Shown here piece after piece: positions 1 to 6,992 of a stretch of DNA of 13,748 bases (the stretch's first letter is position 1; each line of letters starts with the position of its first letter). A program made the position numbers and the translations under genes. The notes below the pieces were generated by a model. That model was not told the DNA's origin and did not search any database. It saw only the letters and a list, made by a program, of their open reading frames with translations. The stretch is taken from the NCBI GenBank assembly GCA_965601425.1, contig CBFCWF010000109.1:1-13748 (forward strand), read 5' to 3'. The stretch is from Thiosocius sp965601425 (GTDB lineage Bacteria; Pseudomonadota; Gammaproteobacteria; Chromatiales; Chromatiaceae).

Positions 1-942
1 AACATGGACCTGGTGACCCCAGACCTTCCAGGCGTCAGCGGGTCGACCCTGAACGCCTGGGCACAGCTGGCCGACTCCGTGGCCCCGTGGGTGGACATGT
101 CCCAGCATTTTCTCAAGGAAGTCGCCGAGGGACACCTGCCGGGCGGTATCGAGATGCCGGGTGTCGGGGCGGCTCAGGAACAGTTTCTGCGTGCCCTGTC
201 GGTCCCGGGACTCGGTTACACGCGCGAGCAACAGGAGAGCCTGCAGCGCCTGGCGCGCCATCTGCTGACTTACCACGACGCGTTCCGTGCCTATAAGCTG
301 GCGTTCGCAAAGACTGCGCTCTCGACGCTTGATGCGGTGCAGAAACGACTGCAGGCGATGCACGCGGAAGGCCACAAGATCGATTCACTGCGCGGCCTGT
401 ACGACATGTGGGTCGATGCCAGCGAGGAGGTGTACGCTGAGTTTGCGATGAGCGACGAGTATCAGGTGGTCTACGGTGACCTCGTCAACACGCTGATGCA
501 GGTGCGCAAGGACATGAACGAGCTGGGTGAGCACCAGTATCAGCTGATGAATATCCCGACCCGCTCGGAGATCGACACGATGCAGCGCCGCCAGCAGGAG
601 AACCGGCGTGAAAACCGGCAGCTCAAACATGAGCTTGCCTCGCTGCGCTCGAAACTCGAGGGCCTCGGCGGAGGTGCGGCAGGCGCCGGTGCCCGGACGC
701 GTCGCAGCGACGCGCCGGCACGGGAGAGCCTGCCGGTCGACGAAGGCGAGGACGATCTCACCGAAATCAAGGGCATCGGCCCCAAGATGATGGAGAAGCT
801 CTATGCGGAGGGCATCAAGAATTTTACCCAGCTGGCCAAAATGAATGCGACGTTCGCAGAGCAGCTGGACGAGACGCTCAAGACGCAGGGGCGGATTATG
901 CGTGACGACTGGATTGGCCAGGCGAAGAAACTGCGCGGTTAA
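1..942 (+). CDS. phaE: Class III polyhydroxyalkanoate synthase subunit PhaE, 5'-truncated by the window, with a C-terminal helix-hairpin-helix tail
   Basis: PhaE is the non-catalytic partner that activates PhaC in class III PHA synthases on the surface of PHA granules. The reading frame is open to base 1. The Met at base 4 has no visible ribosome site, and the 312 residues from it lack the usual PhaE N-terminus, so the true start is probably upstream of the window. Family signs are the mid-region helices and the PTRSEIDTMQRR stretch (about residue 186 onward, counting base 4 as 1), followed by a charged coiled coil to about residue 220. A Gly/Ala/Arg linker (about 222-250) leads to residues 250-312, with KGIGPKMMEKLYAEGI and RDDWIGQAKKL. 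That looks like the helix-hairpin-helix tail found on assorted proteins (DUF4332-like), not like core PhaE. phaC follows 22 bases later, which supports the call. The family call is confident; the role of the tail is unknown. Confidence 0.9.
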   Translation, partial: NMDLVTPDLPGVSGSTLNAWAQLADSVAPWVDMSQHFLKEVAEGHLPGGIEMPGVGAAQEQFLRALSVPGLGYTREQQESLQRLARHLLTYHDAFRAYKLAFAKTALSTLDAVQKRLQAMHAEGHKIDSLRGLYDMWVDASEEVYAEFAMSDEYQVVYGDLVNTLMQVRKDMNELGEHQYQLMNIPTRSEIDTMQRRQQENRRENRQLKHELASLRSKLEGLGGGAAGAGARTRRSDAPARESLPVDEGEDDLTEIKGIGPKMMEKLYAEGIKNFTQLAKMNATFAEQLDETLKTQGRIMRDDWIGQAKKLRG

Positions 943-964
943 GGCACAGGAGGATTGACAGAAA

Positions 965-2026
965 ATGATACCGTTCAAAATGCGTCCCGACGAGATCCTC
1001 AACGAGGCTCGCGGATTCAACGAAAAACTGGCCAAGGGCGTCGGCAACCTGATGGACGTCGGCGATATCCCCAGCGGGGTCACGCCGAAAGAGCCCGTGT
1101 ATAAGGAAGACAAGCTGGTGCTGTATCGCTTCAAGGGCGAGAAGCCGGCGACCAACAAGATCCCGTTGCTGATCGTTTATGCGTTGGTGAACCGGCCCTA
1201 TATGACAGACCTGCAAGAGAACCGCTCCACCATCCAGGGGTTGCTGGCCGCGGGCCAGGACGTCTACCTGATCGACTGGGGCTATCCTGATGCGGCCGAT
1301 CGTTATCTGACCCTCGACGACTACATCAACGGCTATCTCGATCGTTGCATCGATGTGATCTGTGCCCGGCACGGGATCGATCAGCTCAACCTGCTGGGGA
1401 TCTGCCAGGGCGGCTCTTTCAGTCTGTGCTACGCGGCGACGCATCCGGAAAAGGTCAAAAATCTGGTGACGATGGTGACCCCGGTGGACTTCAAGACGCC
1501 GGACAATATGCTGAGTCACTGGGTGCAGAACATCGACGTCGACCTGCTGGTCGACACGCAGGGCAACATCCCCGGCGAAATGCTGAACTGGACCTTTCTG
1601 AACCTCAAGCCTTACCAGCTGATGGCTCAGAAATACCTGGGCGTGGTTGACCTGATGGACGATCCCAAGGCGTTGAAGAATTTCATGCGCATGGAGAAAT
1701 GGATCTTTGACAGCCCGGATCAGGCCGGTGAAACCTTCCGCCAGTTCGCGAAGGACTTCTTTCAGCAGAACAAGCTGATGAAGGGCGAAGTGCAGATCGG
1801 GGAATACACGGTCAACCTGCGAAACGTGAAGATGCCGGTACTCAATGTGTACGCGGAGCAGGATCACCTGGTGCCGCCCGATGCCTCACGTGCGATGAAG
1901 AAGGCGGTCGGCAGCAGGGACTATACGGAACTTGCGTTTCCCGGCGGACACATTGGTATCTATGTGAGCGGCAAGTCGCAAAAGACGATCCCGCCCGCGA
2001 TCGGTGAATGGCTGAACGCGCGTTAG
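965..2026 (+). CDS. phaC: Class III polyhydroxyalkanoate synthase catalytic subunit PhaC
   Basis: PhaC polymerises 3-hydroxyacyl-CoA (mainly 3-hydroxybutyryl-CoA) into PHA, releasing CoA, at the granule surface. The 353-residue product has the alpha/beta-hydrolase fold with the synthase lipase-like box GICQGG, placing the nucleophile at Cys147. The other expected triad residues are Asp300 (in YAEQDHLVPP) and His329 (in PGGHIGIYVSG). These are offset by two from the Cys149/Asp302/His331 recalled for the Allochromatium vinosum enzyme. Length and the absence of a long N-terminal extension fit class III rather than class I/II, as does the adjacent phaE. The start follows a clean AGGAGG at 948-953. 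The gene is in an operon with phaE and is closed by the hairpin terminator at 2056-2086. No key residue is missing. Confidence 0.97.
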   Translation: MIPFKMRPDEILNEARGFNEKLAKGVGNLMDVGDIPSGVTPKEPVYKEDKLVLYRFKGEKPATNKIPLLIVYALVNRPYMTDLQENRSTIQGLLAAGQDVYLIDWGYPDAADRYLTLDDYINGYLDRCIDVICARHGIDQLNLLGICQGGSFSLCYAATHPEKVKNLVTMVTPVDFKTPDNMLSHWVQNIDVDLLVDTQGNIPGEMLNWTFLNLKPYQLMAQKYLGVVDLMDDPKALKNFMRMEKWIFDSPDQAGETFRQFAKDFFQQNKLMKGEVQIGEYTVNLRNVKMPVLNVYAEQDHLVPPDASRAMKKAVGSRDYTELAFPGGHIGIYVSGKSQKTIPPAIGEWLNAR

Positions 2027-2055
2027 TCAAAGCGACCTGAGTCGTGCCTCCGATC

Positions 2056-2086
2056 GGTCTGCCACCGCGTGGTGGCAGGCCTTTTT
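2056..2086 (+). terminator. Rho-independent terminator after phaC
   Basis: Arms 2056-2066 and 2071-2081 pair over 11 bp, with one G-U pair, around the 4-base loop GCGT. Five T residues follow at 2082-2086. It begins 30 bases after the phaC stop. A further CGATC (2051-2055) / GATCG (2088-2092) pair could extend the stem outside the T-tract. It is the clearest terminator in the window and separates phaEC from glcB. Confidence 0.9.
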
Positions 2087-2349
2087 CGATCGCCAGGTCG
2101 GGCGGCCTGCCGGCACCCCGGGTAGCGCTACCGGGCTTGGTCGTGGGGCTTCTTTCCTTTGAGTTCTCCAGCGTGGCGCAGGGCCTGCCGAGACCCTACC
2201 GATGATGGGCGACCGGATAGCCTCAACGGCCCTCGCATGATTGCGCCTGTCTATGATGAGGTGGCTGGATTAACTATGAGAATTTCCGGCGGTCCGCTCT
2301 TAGTCTTTGTTCTCAATATATGGACTGAATTATCGAGAGTAGTCTTGTC
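2087..2349 (+). promoter_or_regulatory. Leader region of glcB, no confident gene
   Basis: This gap between the phaC terminator and glcB should hold the glcB promoter, but I cannot fix a convincing -35/-10 pair. It contains the 12-base palindrome at 2121-2132. The last ~85 bases are AT-richer than the surroundings (for example CAATATATGG near 2314-2323). A short open frame (TTG 2159 or ATG 2237) ends at 2353, overlapping the glcB start codon as ATGA. No ribosome site supports it, so it is discussed as a finding only. No RNA gene or riboswitch is recognised. Confidence 0.4.
2121..2132. repeat. Perfect 12-bp palindrome GGTAGCGCTACC
   Basis: The palindrome is perfect, and after one mismatch on each side a further 2 bp (CC/GG) are complementary. 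It lies about 35 bases beyond the phaC terminator and 217 bases upstream of glcB. It could be an operator or a short hairpin. No T-tract follows, so it is not a terminator. No regulator can be assigned. Confidence 0.35.
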
Positions 2350-4533
2350 ATGACAGAGCGGATCGAAGCAGCTGGCCTGCAAGTTGCCGGAAAGCTGTTC
2401 ACATTCCTGATGGAAAGGGCCATCCCTGGCACCGGCTTGGACCCCGCAGTCTTCTGGGAGGGGTTCGCGCACATCGTCAACGATCTCGCCCCGGTCAATC
2501 GGGCCTTGCTCGAAAAGCGGGAAAGCCTCCAGACGCAGATCGACGAGTGGTGCAGGGCGCACCGCGGAAAGCCCCTGGATATGCCGTCTTACAAGGGTTT
2601 CCTGACCGAGATCGGCTATCTTGTGCCGGAGGGTGGGCCTTTTAGCATCACCACTGACAACGTGGACGACGAGATTGCGCAGATTGCCGGGCCCCAGCTC
2701 GTGGTGCCGGTGAACAATGCGCGCTACGCGCTCAACGCGGCCAATGCCCGCTGGGGGAGTCTTTACGATGCCCTGTACGGCACCGACGCCATCCCTGACG
2801 AGGGTGAGCTGCAGAAGGGTCTGAAGTTCAATCCGAAGCGCGGCGCAGCGGTGGTGGCGCGGGTTTGCGAGTTCCTCGACGAAGTGATGCCGTTGACCGA
2901 TGGCTCGCATAGCGACGTCACCGAGTACTCGCTGGCCAGGTTCAACGACCATCGTGGTCTGGCCGCGACCTTGTCCGACGGCCAGACCACCGGCCTGGTC
3001 AATCCGGCCGAGTTCGTCGGCTACCGCGAGGAGGGGGGGACTCTCAGCAGCGTGCTGCTATGCAACCATGGTCTGCATGTCGACATCTTGATCGGCCGCG
3101 ATCACCCGGTTGCCCAGCTGCATCCTGCCGGTATCAAGGATGTCCAGGTCGAGGCCGCGATCACGACGATCATGGACTGCGAGGACTCGGTCGCTGCGGT
3201 AGACACCGACGACAAGGTTCAGGTTTACAGTAACTGGCTCGGGCTGATGCGCGGCGACCTCAGCGAGACCTTCTACAAACAGGGCAAACCGGTCGAACGT
3301 AAGCTCCACCCGGATCGCGATTACACGTCCTCTCGCGGCGGATCGCTCTCGCTGCCGGGGCGCAGCCTGATGCTCGTCCGCAACGTGGGTCACCTGATGA
3401 CCAACAGCGCGATACTCGACCAGGCCGGCCAGGAGATCCCCGAGGGCATCCTCGACGCGATGGTCACGGGCCTGATCGCGATGCACGATTTGAAAGGGGA
3501 CGGCGCATTCCGCAACTCGCGCAGCGGCAGCGTCTATATCGTTAAACCGAAAATGCACGGTCCCGAGGAGGTCGCGTTCACCAGTACGTTGTTCGGTCGC
3601 GTCGAGCAAGTGCTGGGGCTCGCGCCGAACACCCTGAAGATCGGGATCATGGACGAGGAACGTCGCACTACGGTCAACCTGATGGAGTGTATTCGCGCCG
3701 CGAGCGAACGGGTGATTTTCATCAACACCGGCTTTCTCGACCGTACCGGTGACGAGATCCACACCAGCATGGAACTGGGCCCGGTCCTGCCGAAGGCCGA
3801 GATCAAGGAACAGCCCTGGATCGCCGCATATGAAGACTGGAACGTCGACGTCGGTCTTGCCTGCGGCCTGGCGGGCCGTGCGCAGATCGGTAAGGGGATG
3901 TGGGCCATCCCCGACCAGATGGCGGAGATGCTGCGAACCAAGATTGCACATCCGCAGGCGGGCGCGAGTTGCGCCTGGGTGCCTTCGCCGACTGCCGCGG
4001 TGCTGCACGCGACCCACTATCATCGCGTCGATGTCGCACAACGACAGGCGGAACTGATGACACGCGAGCGTGCCAGGCTCGATGACATCCTGACGCCGCC
4101 GTTGCTGGCCGATACGTCGAGCCTCGATGCCGGGCAGATTCAGCGTGAGCTCGACAACAACGCCCAGGGCATCCTCGGCTATGTCGTACGCTGGATCGAT
4201 CAAGGAGTCGGCTGCTCCAAGGTCCCGGACATTCACAACGTCGGGCTCATGGAAGATCGCGCGACGTTGCGGATTTCGAGTCAGCACATTGCGAACTGGC
4301 TGCACCACGCGGTTTGTGACGAGACCCAGGTCGTCGACACCTTCAAGCGCATGGCATTGGTGGTCGACGAACAGAATGCAGCCGATCCGGCTTACCGTCC
4401 GATGGCGCCCGACTACGACGGCGTCGCGTTTCAGGCGGCACTCGAGCTCGTATTGAAGGGGCGTGAGCAGCCGAGCGGTTACACCGAGCCAGTGTTGCAT
4501 GCACGGAGGGCCGAACTGAAGGCACAAGGCTGA
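2350..4533 (+). CDS. glcB: Malate synthase G
   Basis: GlcB condenses glyoxylate with acetyl-CoA to give malate, the second step of the glyoxylate bypass. The 727 residues match the usual length of the G isoform (about 723 in E. coli), well above the ~530 of AceB-type enzymes. Collinear family blocks are AGPQLVVPVNNARYALNAAN, the catalytic-arginine block LVRNVGHLMT (Arg344), MDEERRT and GFLDRTGDE (which carry the Mg-binding acidic residues), and MEDRATLRISSQHIANWL (catalytic-base Asp636). The C-terminal GYTEPVLHARR is also typical. The start matches the expected N-terminus; only a weak GAGAG (2335-2339) precedes it. The decayed malic enzyme gene starts 18 bases after the stop. aceA lies one unit downstream behind its own regulatory region, so the two bypass enzymes are clustered but probably not one simple operon. 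No defect is seen. Confidence 0.97.
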   Translation: MTERIEAAGLQVAGKLFTFLMERAIPGTGLDPAVFWEGFAHIVNDLAPVNRALLEKRESLQTQIDEWCRAHRGKPLDMPSYKGFLTEIGYLVPEGGPFSITTDNVDDEIAQIAGPQLVVPVNNARYALNAANARWGSLYDALYGTDAIPDEGELQKGLKFNPKRGAAVVARVCEFLDEVMPLTDGSHSDVTEYSLARFNDHRGLAATLSDGQTTGLVNPAEFVGYREEGGTLSSVLLCNHGLHVDILIGRDHPVAQLHPAGIKDVQVEAAITTIMDCEDSVAAVDTDDKVQVYSNWLGLMRGDLSETFYKQGKPVERKLHPDRDYTSSRGGSLSLPGRSLMLVRNVGHLMTNSAILDQAGQEIPEGILDAMVTGLIAMHDLKGDGAFRNSRSGSVYIVKPKMHGPEEVAFTSTLFGRVEQVLGLAPNTLKIGIMDEERRTTVNLMECIRAASERVIFINTGFLDRTGDEIHTSMELGPVLPKAEIKEQPWIAAYEDWNVDVGLACGLAGRAQIGKGMWAIPDQMAEMLRTKIAHPQAGASCAWVPSPTAAVLHATHYHRVDVAQRQAELMTRERARLDDILTPPLLADTSSLDAGQIQRELDNNAQGILGYVVRWIDQGVGCSKVPDIHNVGLMEDRATLRISSQHIANWLHHAVCDETQVVDTFKRMALVVDEQNAADPAYRPMAPDYDGVAFQAALELVLKGREQPSGYTEPVLHARRAELKAQG

Positions 4534-4550
4534 AGCGAGCGCACACCGGC

Positions 4551-5175
4551 ATGGCGCGCCTCAGCCACTGTTTTGCATTCAGGCACGACGACGAGGGGTG
4601 CGGTTATCTCGAAGTCTATCTTCGCGGCAACGCACTGTTGCGCATGGCGGCGACCAACAAGGGGACAGCCTTCACCGCGCGGGAACGTCTTGAGCTCGGG
4701 CTGGAAGGCATGCTGCCGCCGCCAGTGTGCACGCTCGAGCAGCAGGTTGCCCGCCTCTACAGGGGTTTCTGCCGCCAGCCAGACGACACGAGTACAGTAC
4801 CTGCGGGCCACGCAGGAACGGTCTGAGGTGCGTTTCGATGCGATGTTGCAACAGCATCTCGGCATCGGCTTCGCCGCGATCCTGGGGCGTTGTCTTCGTA
4901 TCAGCGACGCGATGATCGTCCAATCGGCGTTCGCATTGGCCGATTACACCGCACGCCATTGCCAGTCGGGGAATCAGATATTTCCCCCGGTCAGTGAGTT
5001 GCGTGCGGTCAGTGTCGAGGCGGCGAGCCGGGGGCTTGCGGTTGCTTTGCGGGACGGGTCGGCGACACCTGGCGATCTGGTCGCGGAGGGTCGATCGGCC
5101 CTGCTGGGCCTTGTGAAATCACGTACGTGGCAACCGGGTTACATCCGCTACCGTTTCGTGGGGCACAACGCATGA
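4551..5175 (+). pseudogene. Malic enzyme (maeA/sfcA type) remnant: frameshifted and with the catalytic core deleted
   Basis: From ATG 4551, one frame reads a malic-enzyme N-terminus: RGNALLRMAATNKGTAFTAR, then LEGMLPPPVCTLEQQVARLY, up to about 4790. The homology then moves to the next frame (YLRATQERSEVRFDAMLQQHL, 4798-4860), where intact enzymes read like YLRNIQDTNETLFYRL. At about 4860 the protein jumps directly to the family's C-terminal segment. That segment runs from GIGFAAILGRCLRISDAM, through FPPVSELRAVS, to WQPGYIRYRF, and stops at 5175. Intact enzymes are about 560 residues; here roughly 95 N-terminal and 105 C-terminal residues remain. About 350-370 codons are missing, including the YTPTVG region, the catalytic Tyr/Lys and the NAD-binding domain. 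It follows glcB by 17 bases, suggesting a former glcB-malic enzyme operon. NAD versus NADP use cannot be judged. Confidence 0.8.
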
Positions 5176-5232
5176 GGCGCGTGCGTCCATTTGACTGCGC
5201 CGCGGCCGGATCGGCCGCCAGGATAGGCTTTA

Positions 5233-5249
5233 TCAATGTTTTGCATTGA
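5233..5249. repeat. Inverted repeat TCAATG-N5-CATTGA upstream of aceA
   Basis: Two perfect 6-bp arms flank TTTTG. It sits upstream of the candidate promoter near 5274-5300 in the 328-base gap before aceA, an arrangement expected of an activator or repressor site. The bound protein is unknown. Confidence 0.4.
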
Positions 5250-5256
5250 AACCGTA

Positions 5257-5271
5257 TTGTGCGTCGCACAA
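5257..5271. repeat. Near-perfect palindrome TTGTGCG-T-CGCACAA upstream of aceA
   Basis: Two 7-bp arms are perfectly complementary about a central T. It is just upstream of the candidate -35 at 5274. It is the strongest dyad in the aceA upstream region and a likely operator for a dimeric regulator. Which regulator is not visible in the window. Confidence 0.5.
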
Positions 5272-5273
5272 AT

Positions 5274-5300
5274 TTGAGCGGTATCATTCTAAGATATTGT
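5274..5300 (+). promoter_or_regulatory. Candidate sigma-70 promoter for aceA
   Basis: TTGAGC (5274-5279) and TATTGT (5295-5300) are 15 bases apart, shorter than ideal; TTTGAG/TATTGT with a 16-base spacer is an alternative. The stretch is markedly AT-richer than the neighbouring genes and is followed by an A-rich tract (5301-5314). Start of transcription here would give a leader of roughly 200 bases before aceA, which contains the dyad at 5404-5418. This is a pattern-based guess. Confidence 0.35.
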
Positions 5301-5403
5301 AAAAAAAGAAAAAAGTGTTTCACCTTCGCCGTGTGCGCGGATAGGTGATCGTACGTGCGCCCGGATTGATTGAATGCCTCTACCGGGGTTACTTTGAATG
5401 AAT

Positions 5404-5418
5404 TGTTGCAATGCAACA
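5404..5418. repeat. Near-perfect palindrome TGTTGCA-A-TGCAACA in the aceA leader
   Basis: Two 7-bp arms are perfectly complementary around a central A. It lies 85 bases upstream of the aceA start. It could be a repressor site downstream of the promoter or a small RNA hairpin. It shares the TTGCA/TGCAA core with the TTTTGCATTG part of the 5233-5249 repeat, so one regulator might contact both. That link is inference. Confidence 0.45.
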
Positions 5419-5503
5419 TACGCAGCCGGCAGTGGTCGCAACCGCGCCATCGGATCCGGTGCCAACTCGACACAACAAAACGGCATAGACGGGAGAGTGA
5501 GAC

Positions 5504-6811
5504 ATGACCCGAGAAGAACAGATCAAGGCCCTGGAAAAAGACTGGGCGGAGAATCCACGCTGGCTTGACGTGACGCGCGGGTACGGCGCGGCCGACGTTG
5601 TGCGCCTGCGCGGCTCTCTCCAGCCCGAGCATACCGTGGCCAAGCGCGGTGCGGAAAAACTCTGGCAACTGGTGCGCGGAGATGCGAAGAAAGGCTACGT
5701 GAACTGCATGGGCGCGCTGACCGGTGGCCAGGCCGTGCAGCAGGCGAAGGCCGGCATCGAGGCCATCTACCTCTCGGGTTGGCAGGTCGCCGCCGATGGC
5801 AATACCTCCGAAACCATGTATCCGGACCAATCGCTGTATGCGTATGACTCGGTGCCGGCCATGGTGCGGCGCATCAATAATGCGTTCAAACGGTCCGACG
5901 AGATCCAGTGGTCGCGAGGTGTCGGGCCCGACGACGAAGGTTACATCGACTACTTCCTGCCGATCGTTGCGGATGCCGAGGCGGGCTTCGGTGGCGTGCT
6001 GAACGCGTTCGAATTGATGAAGAACATGATCGCCAATGGCGCCTCTGGTGTGCACTTCGAAGACCAGCTGGCGGCCGTTAAGAAATGCGGCCATATGGGC
6101 GGGAAGGTGCTGGTGCCGACGCAGGAGGCCGTCGAGAAGCTGATTGCCGCGCGCCTAGCGGCGGACGTGATGGGCGTGCCGACGCTGGTCCTCGCGCGCA
6201 CCGACTCGGAGGCAGCCAATCTTCTGACCAACGATTTCGACCCCAACGACAAGCCGTTTTTGACCGGCGAGCGCACCGCCGAAGGCTTCTATCGCGTAAA
6301 GAATGGCCTGGAGCAGGCCATCAGTCGTGGTCTGGCCTATGCGCCTTACGCGGATCTGGTCTGGTGTGAGACGGGTACGCCGGACCTCGGTTTCGCCCGC
6401 GAGTTCGCCGAGGCGGTGTTGGCGGAGAACCCCAACAAGCTCCTGGCCTACAATTGCTCGCCGTCGTTCAACTGGAAAAAGAACCTGGATGACGCGACCA
6501 TCGCGAAGTTCCAGGACGAGTTGGCGGCGATGGGCTATAAATATCAGTTCATCACGCTCGCCGGCATCCACAACATGTGGTTCAACATGTTCGATCTCGC
6601 CTACGACTATGCGCGTGGCGAGGGCATGAAGCACTATGTGGAGAAGGTCCAGGAGCCGGAATTTGCGGCACGCGACAAGGGCTACACCTTCGTCTCGCAC
6701 CAGCAGGAGGTTGGTGCCGGCTACTTTGACGACGTCACCACGACCATCCAGGGTGGTGCCTCCTCGGTGACCGCGCTGACCGGATCGACCGAAGAAGAGC
6801 AGTTCGGCTGA
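5504..6811 (+). CDS. aceA: Isocitrate lyase
   Basis: AceA splits isocitrate into succinate and glyoxylate, the committed step of the glyoxylate bypass. The product is 435 residues (434 in E. coli). The active-site block KKCGHMGGKVLVPT places the catalytic Cys at residue 195, the same number as recalled for the E. coli enzyme. DAEAGFGG puts the Mg-ligand Asp at 157. The substrate-binding stretch NCSPSFNWKK is intact, and the C-terminus TALTGSTEEEQF is typical of the proteobacterial enzyme. The start follows GGGAG about 12 bases upstream. A 328-base regulatory region precedes it, so it is probably controlled separately from glcB. A stable hairpin follows before aceK, so aceK may receive only part of this transcript. 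Confidence 0.98.
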   Translation: MTREEQIKALEKDWAENPRWLDVTRGYGAADVVRLRGSLQPEHTVAKRGAEKLWQLVRGDAKKGYVNCMGALTGGQAVQQAKAGIEAIYLSGWQVAADGNTSETMYPDQSLYAYDSVPAMVRRINNAFKRSDEIQWSRGVGPDDEGYIDYFLPIVADAEAGFGGVLNAFELMKNMIANGASGVHFEDQLAAVKKCGHMGGKVLVPTQEAVEKLIAARLAADVMGVPTLVLARTDSEAANLLTNDFDPNDKPFLTGERTAEGFYRVKNGLEQAISRGLAYAPYADLVWCETGTPDLGFAREFAEAVLAENPNKLLAYNCSPSFNWKKNLDDATIAKFQDELAAMGYKYQFITLAGIHNMWFNMFDLAYDYARGEGMKHYVEKVQEPEFAARDKGYTFVSHQQEVGAGYFDDVTTTIQGGASSVTALTGSTEEEQFG

Positions 6812-6820
6812 GCGCGGCCT

Positions 6821-6846
6821 CGGGGTCCCTGCCGGCGGGGACCCCG
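6821..6846 (+). terminator. GC-rich hairpin after aceA, partial terminator or transcript-stabilising stem
   Basis: Arms 6821-6829 (CGGGGTCCC) and 6838-6846 (GGGACCCCG) pair perfectly over 9 bp with an 8-base loop, starting 9 bases after the aceA stop. Only a short CTTT follows, so termination may be incomplete. By analogy with E. coli, where stem-loops between aceA and aceK keep aceK expression low, it may set the aceA:aceK ratio. Confidence 0.6.
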
Positions 6847-6943
6847 CGTGCCTTTGCGCAGCGCAGACCGTGTGGATTGCAGTGTCGAAGTCGACGATCG
6901 GATCGGAAAAGCAGGGGGGTAGCGACCTCCGTGATGGCCCCGG

Positions 6944-6958
6944 GCCGCCGCAGGCGGC
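6944..6958 (+). other. Small GC hairpin upstream of aceK
   Basis: GCCGCC (6944-6949) and GGCGGC (6953-6958) form a 6-bp stem with a GCA loop, ending 34 bases before the chosen aceK start. No T-tract follows. It may hinder translation initiation of aceK or simply reflect GC-rich sequence. Confidence 0.35.
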
Positions 6959-6992
6959 ATCATTGGGTGTCCAAGCCGCAGATCGTTATCGC

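Noticed and set aside
896..1867. Long minus-strand open frame (323 residues) opposite phaC
   Set aside because: It lies antisense to a fully conserved phaC with an intact triad. Its His/Val/Gln-rich composition is what high-GC antisense frames produce, and no family motif is recognised.
3033..3039. Seven-G run within glcB as a frameshift switch
   Set aside because: The reading frame is intact and conserved on both sides, and nothing suggests contingency control of a housekeeping enzyme.
3058..4527. Minus-strand open frame of 489 residues opposite glcB
   Set aside because: It is antisense to continuous malate synthase G homology. Arg/His/Asp-rich low-complexity text and the lack of a recognisable motif point to a codon-usage shadow.
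4573..5175. A separate intact 200-residue hypothetical protein
   Set aside because: Its first ~75 residues are out-of-frame shadow of the malic enzyme N-terminus, and the rest is the frameshifted continuation of the same remnant. One pseudogene explains both frames better.
5009..6094. Minus-strand open frame of 361 residues spanning the aceA upstream region
   Set aside because: It runs across the malic enzyme remnant, the regulatory gap and the 5' part of aceA. No motif or ribosome site is seen, and the aceA coding signal is unambiguous.
6870..6992. Upstream ATG giving AceK 41 extra residues
   Set aside because: The extra residues are Gly/Pro-rich and unlike AceK N-termini, and starting at 6993 gives the family length and N-terminal alignment.
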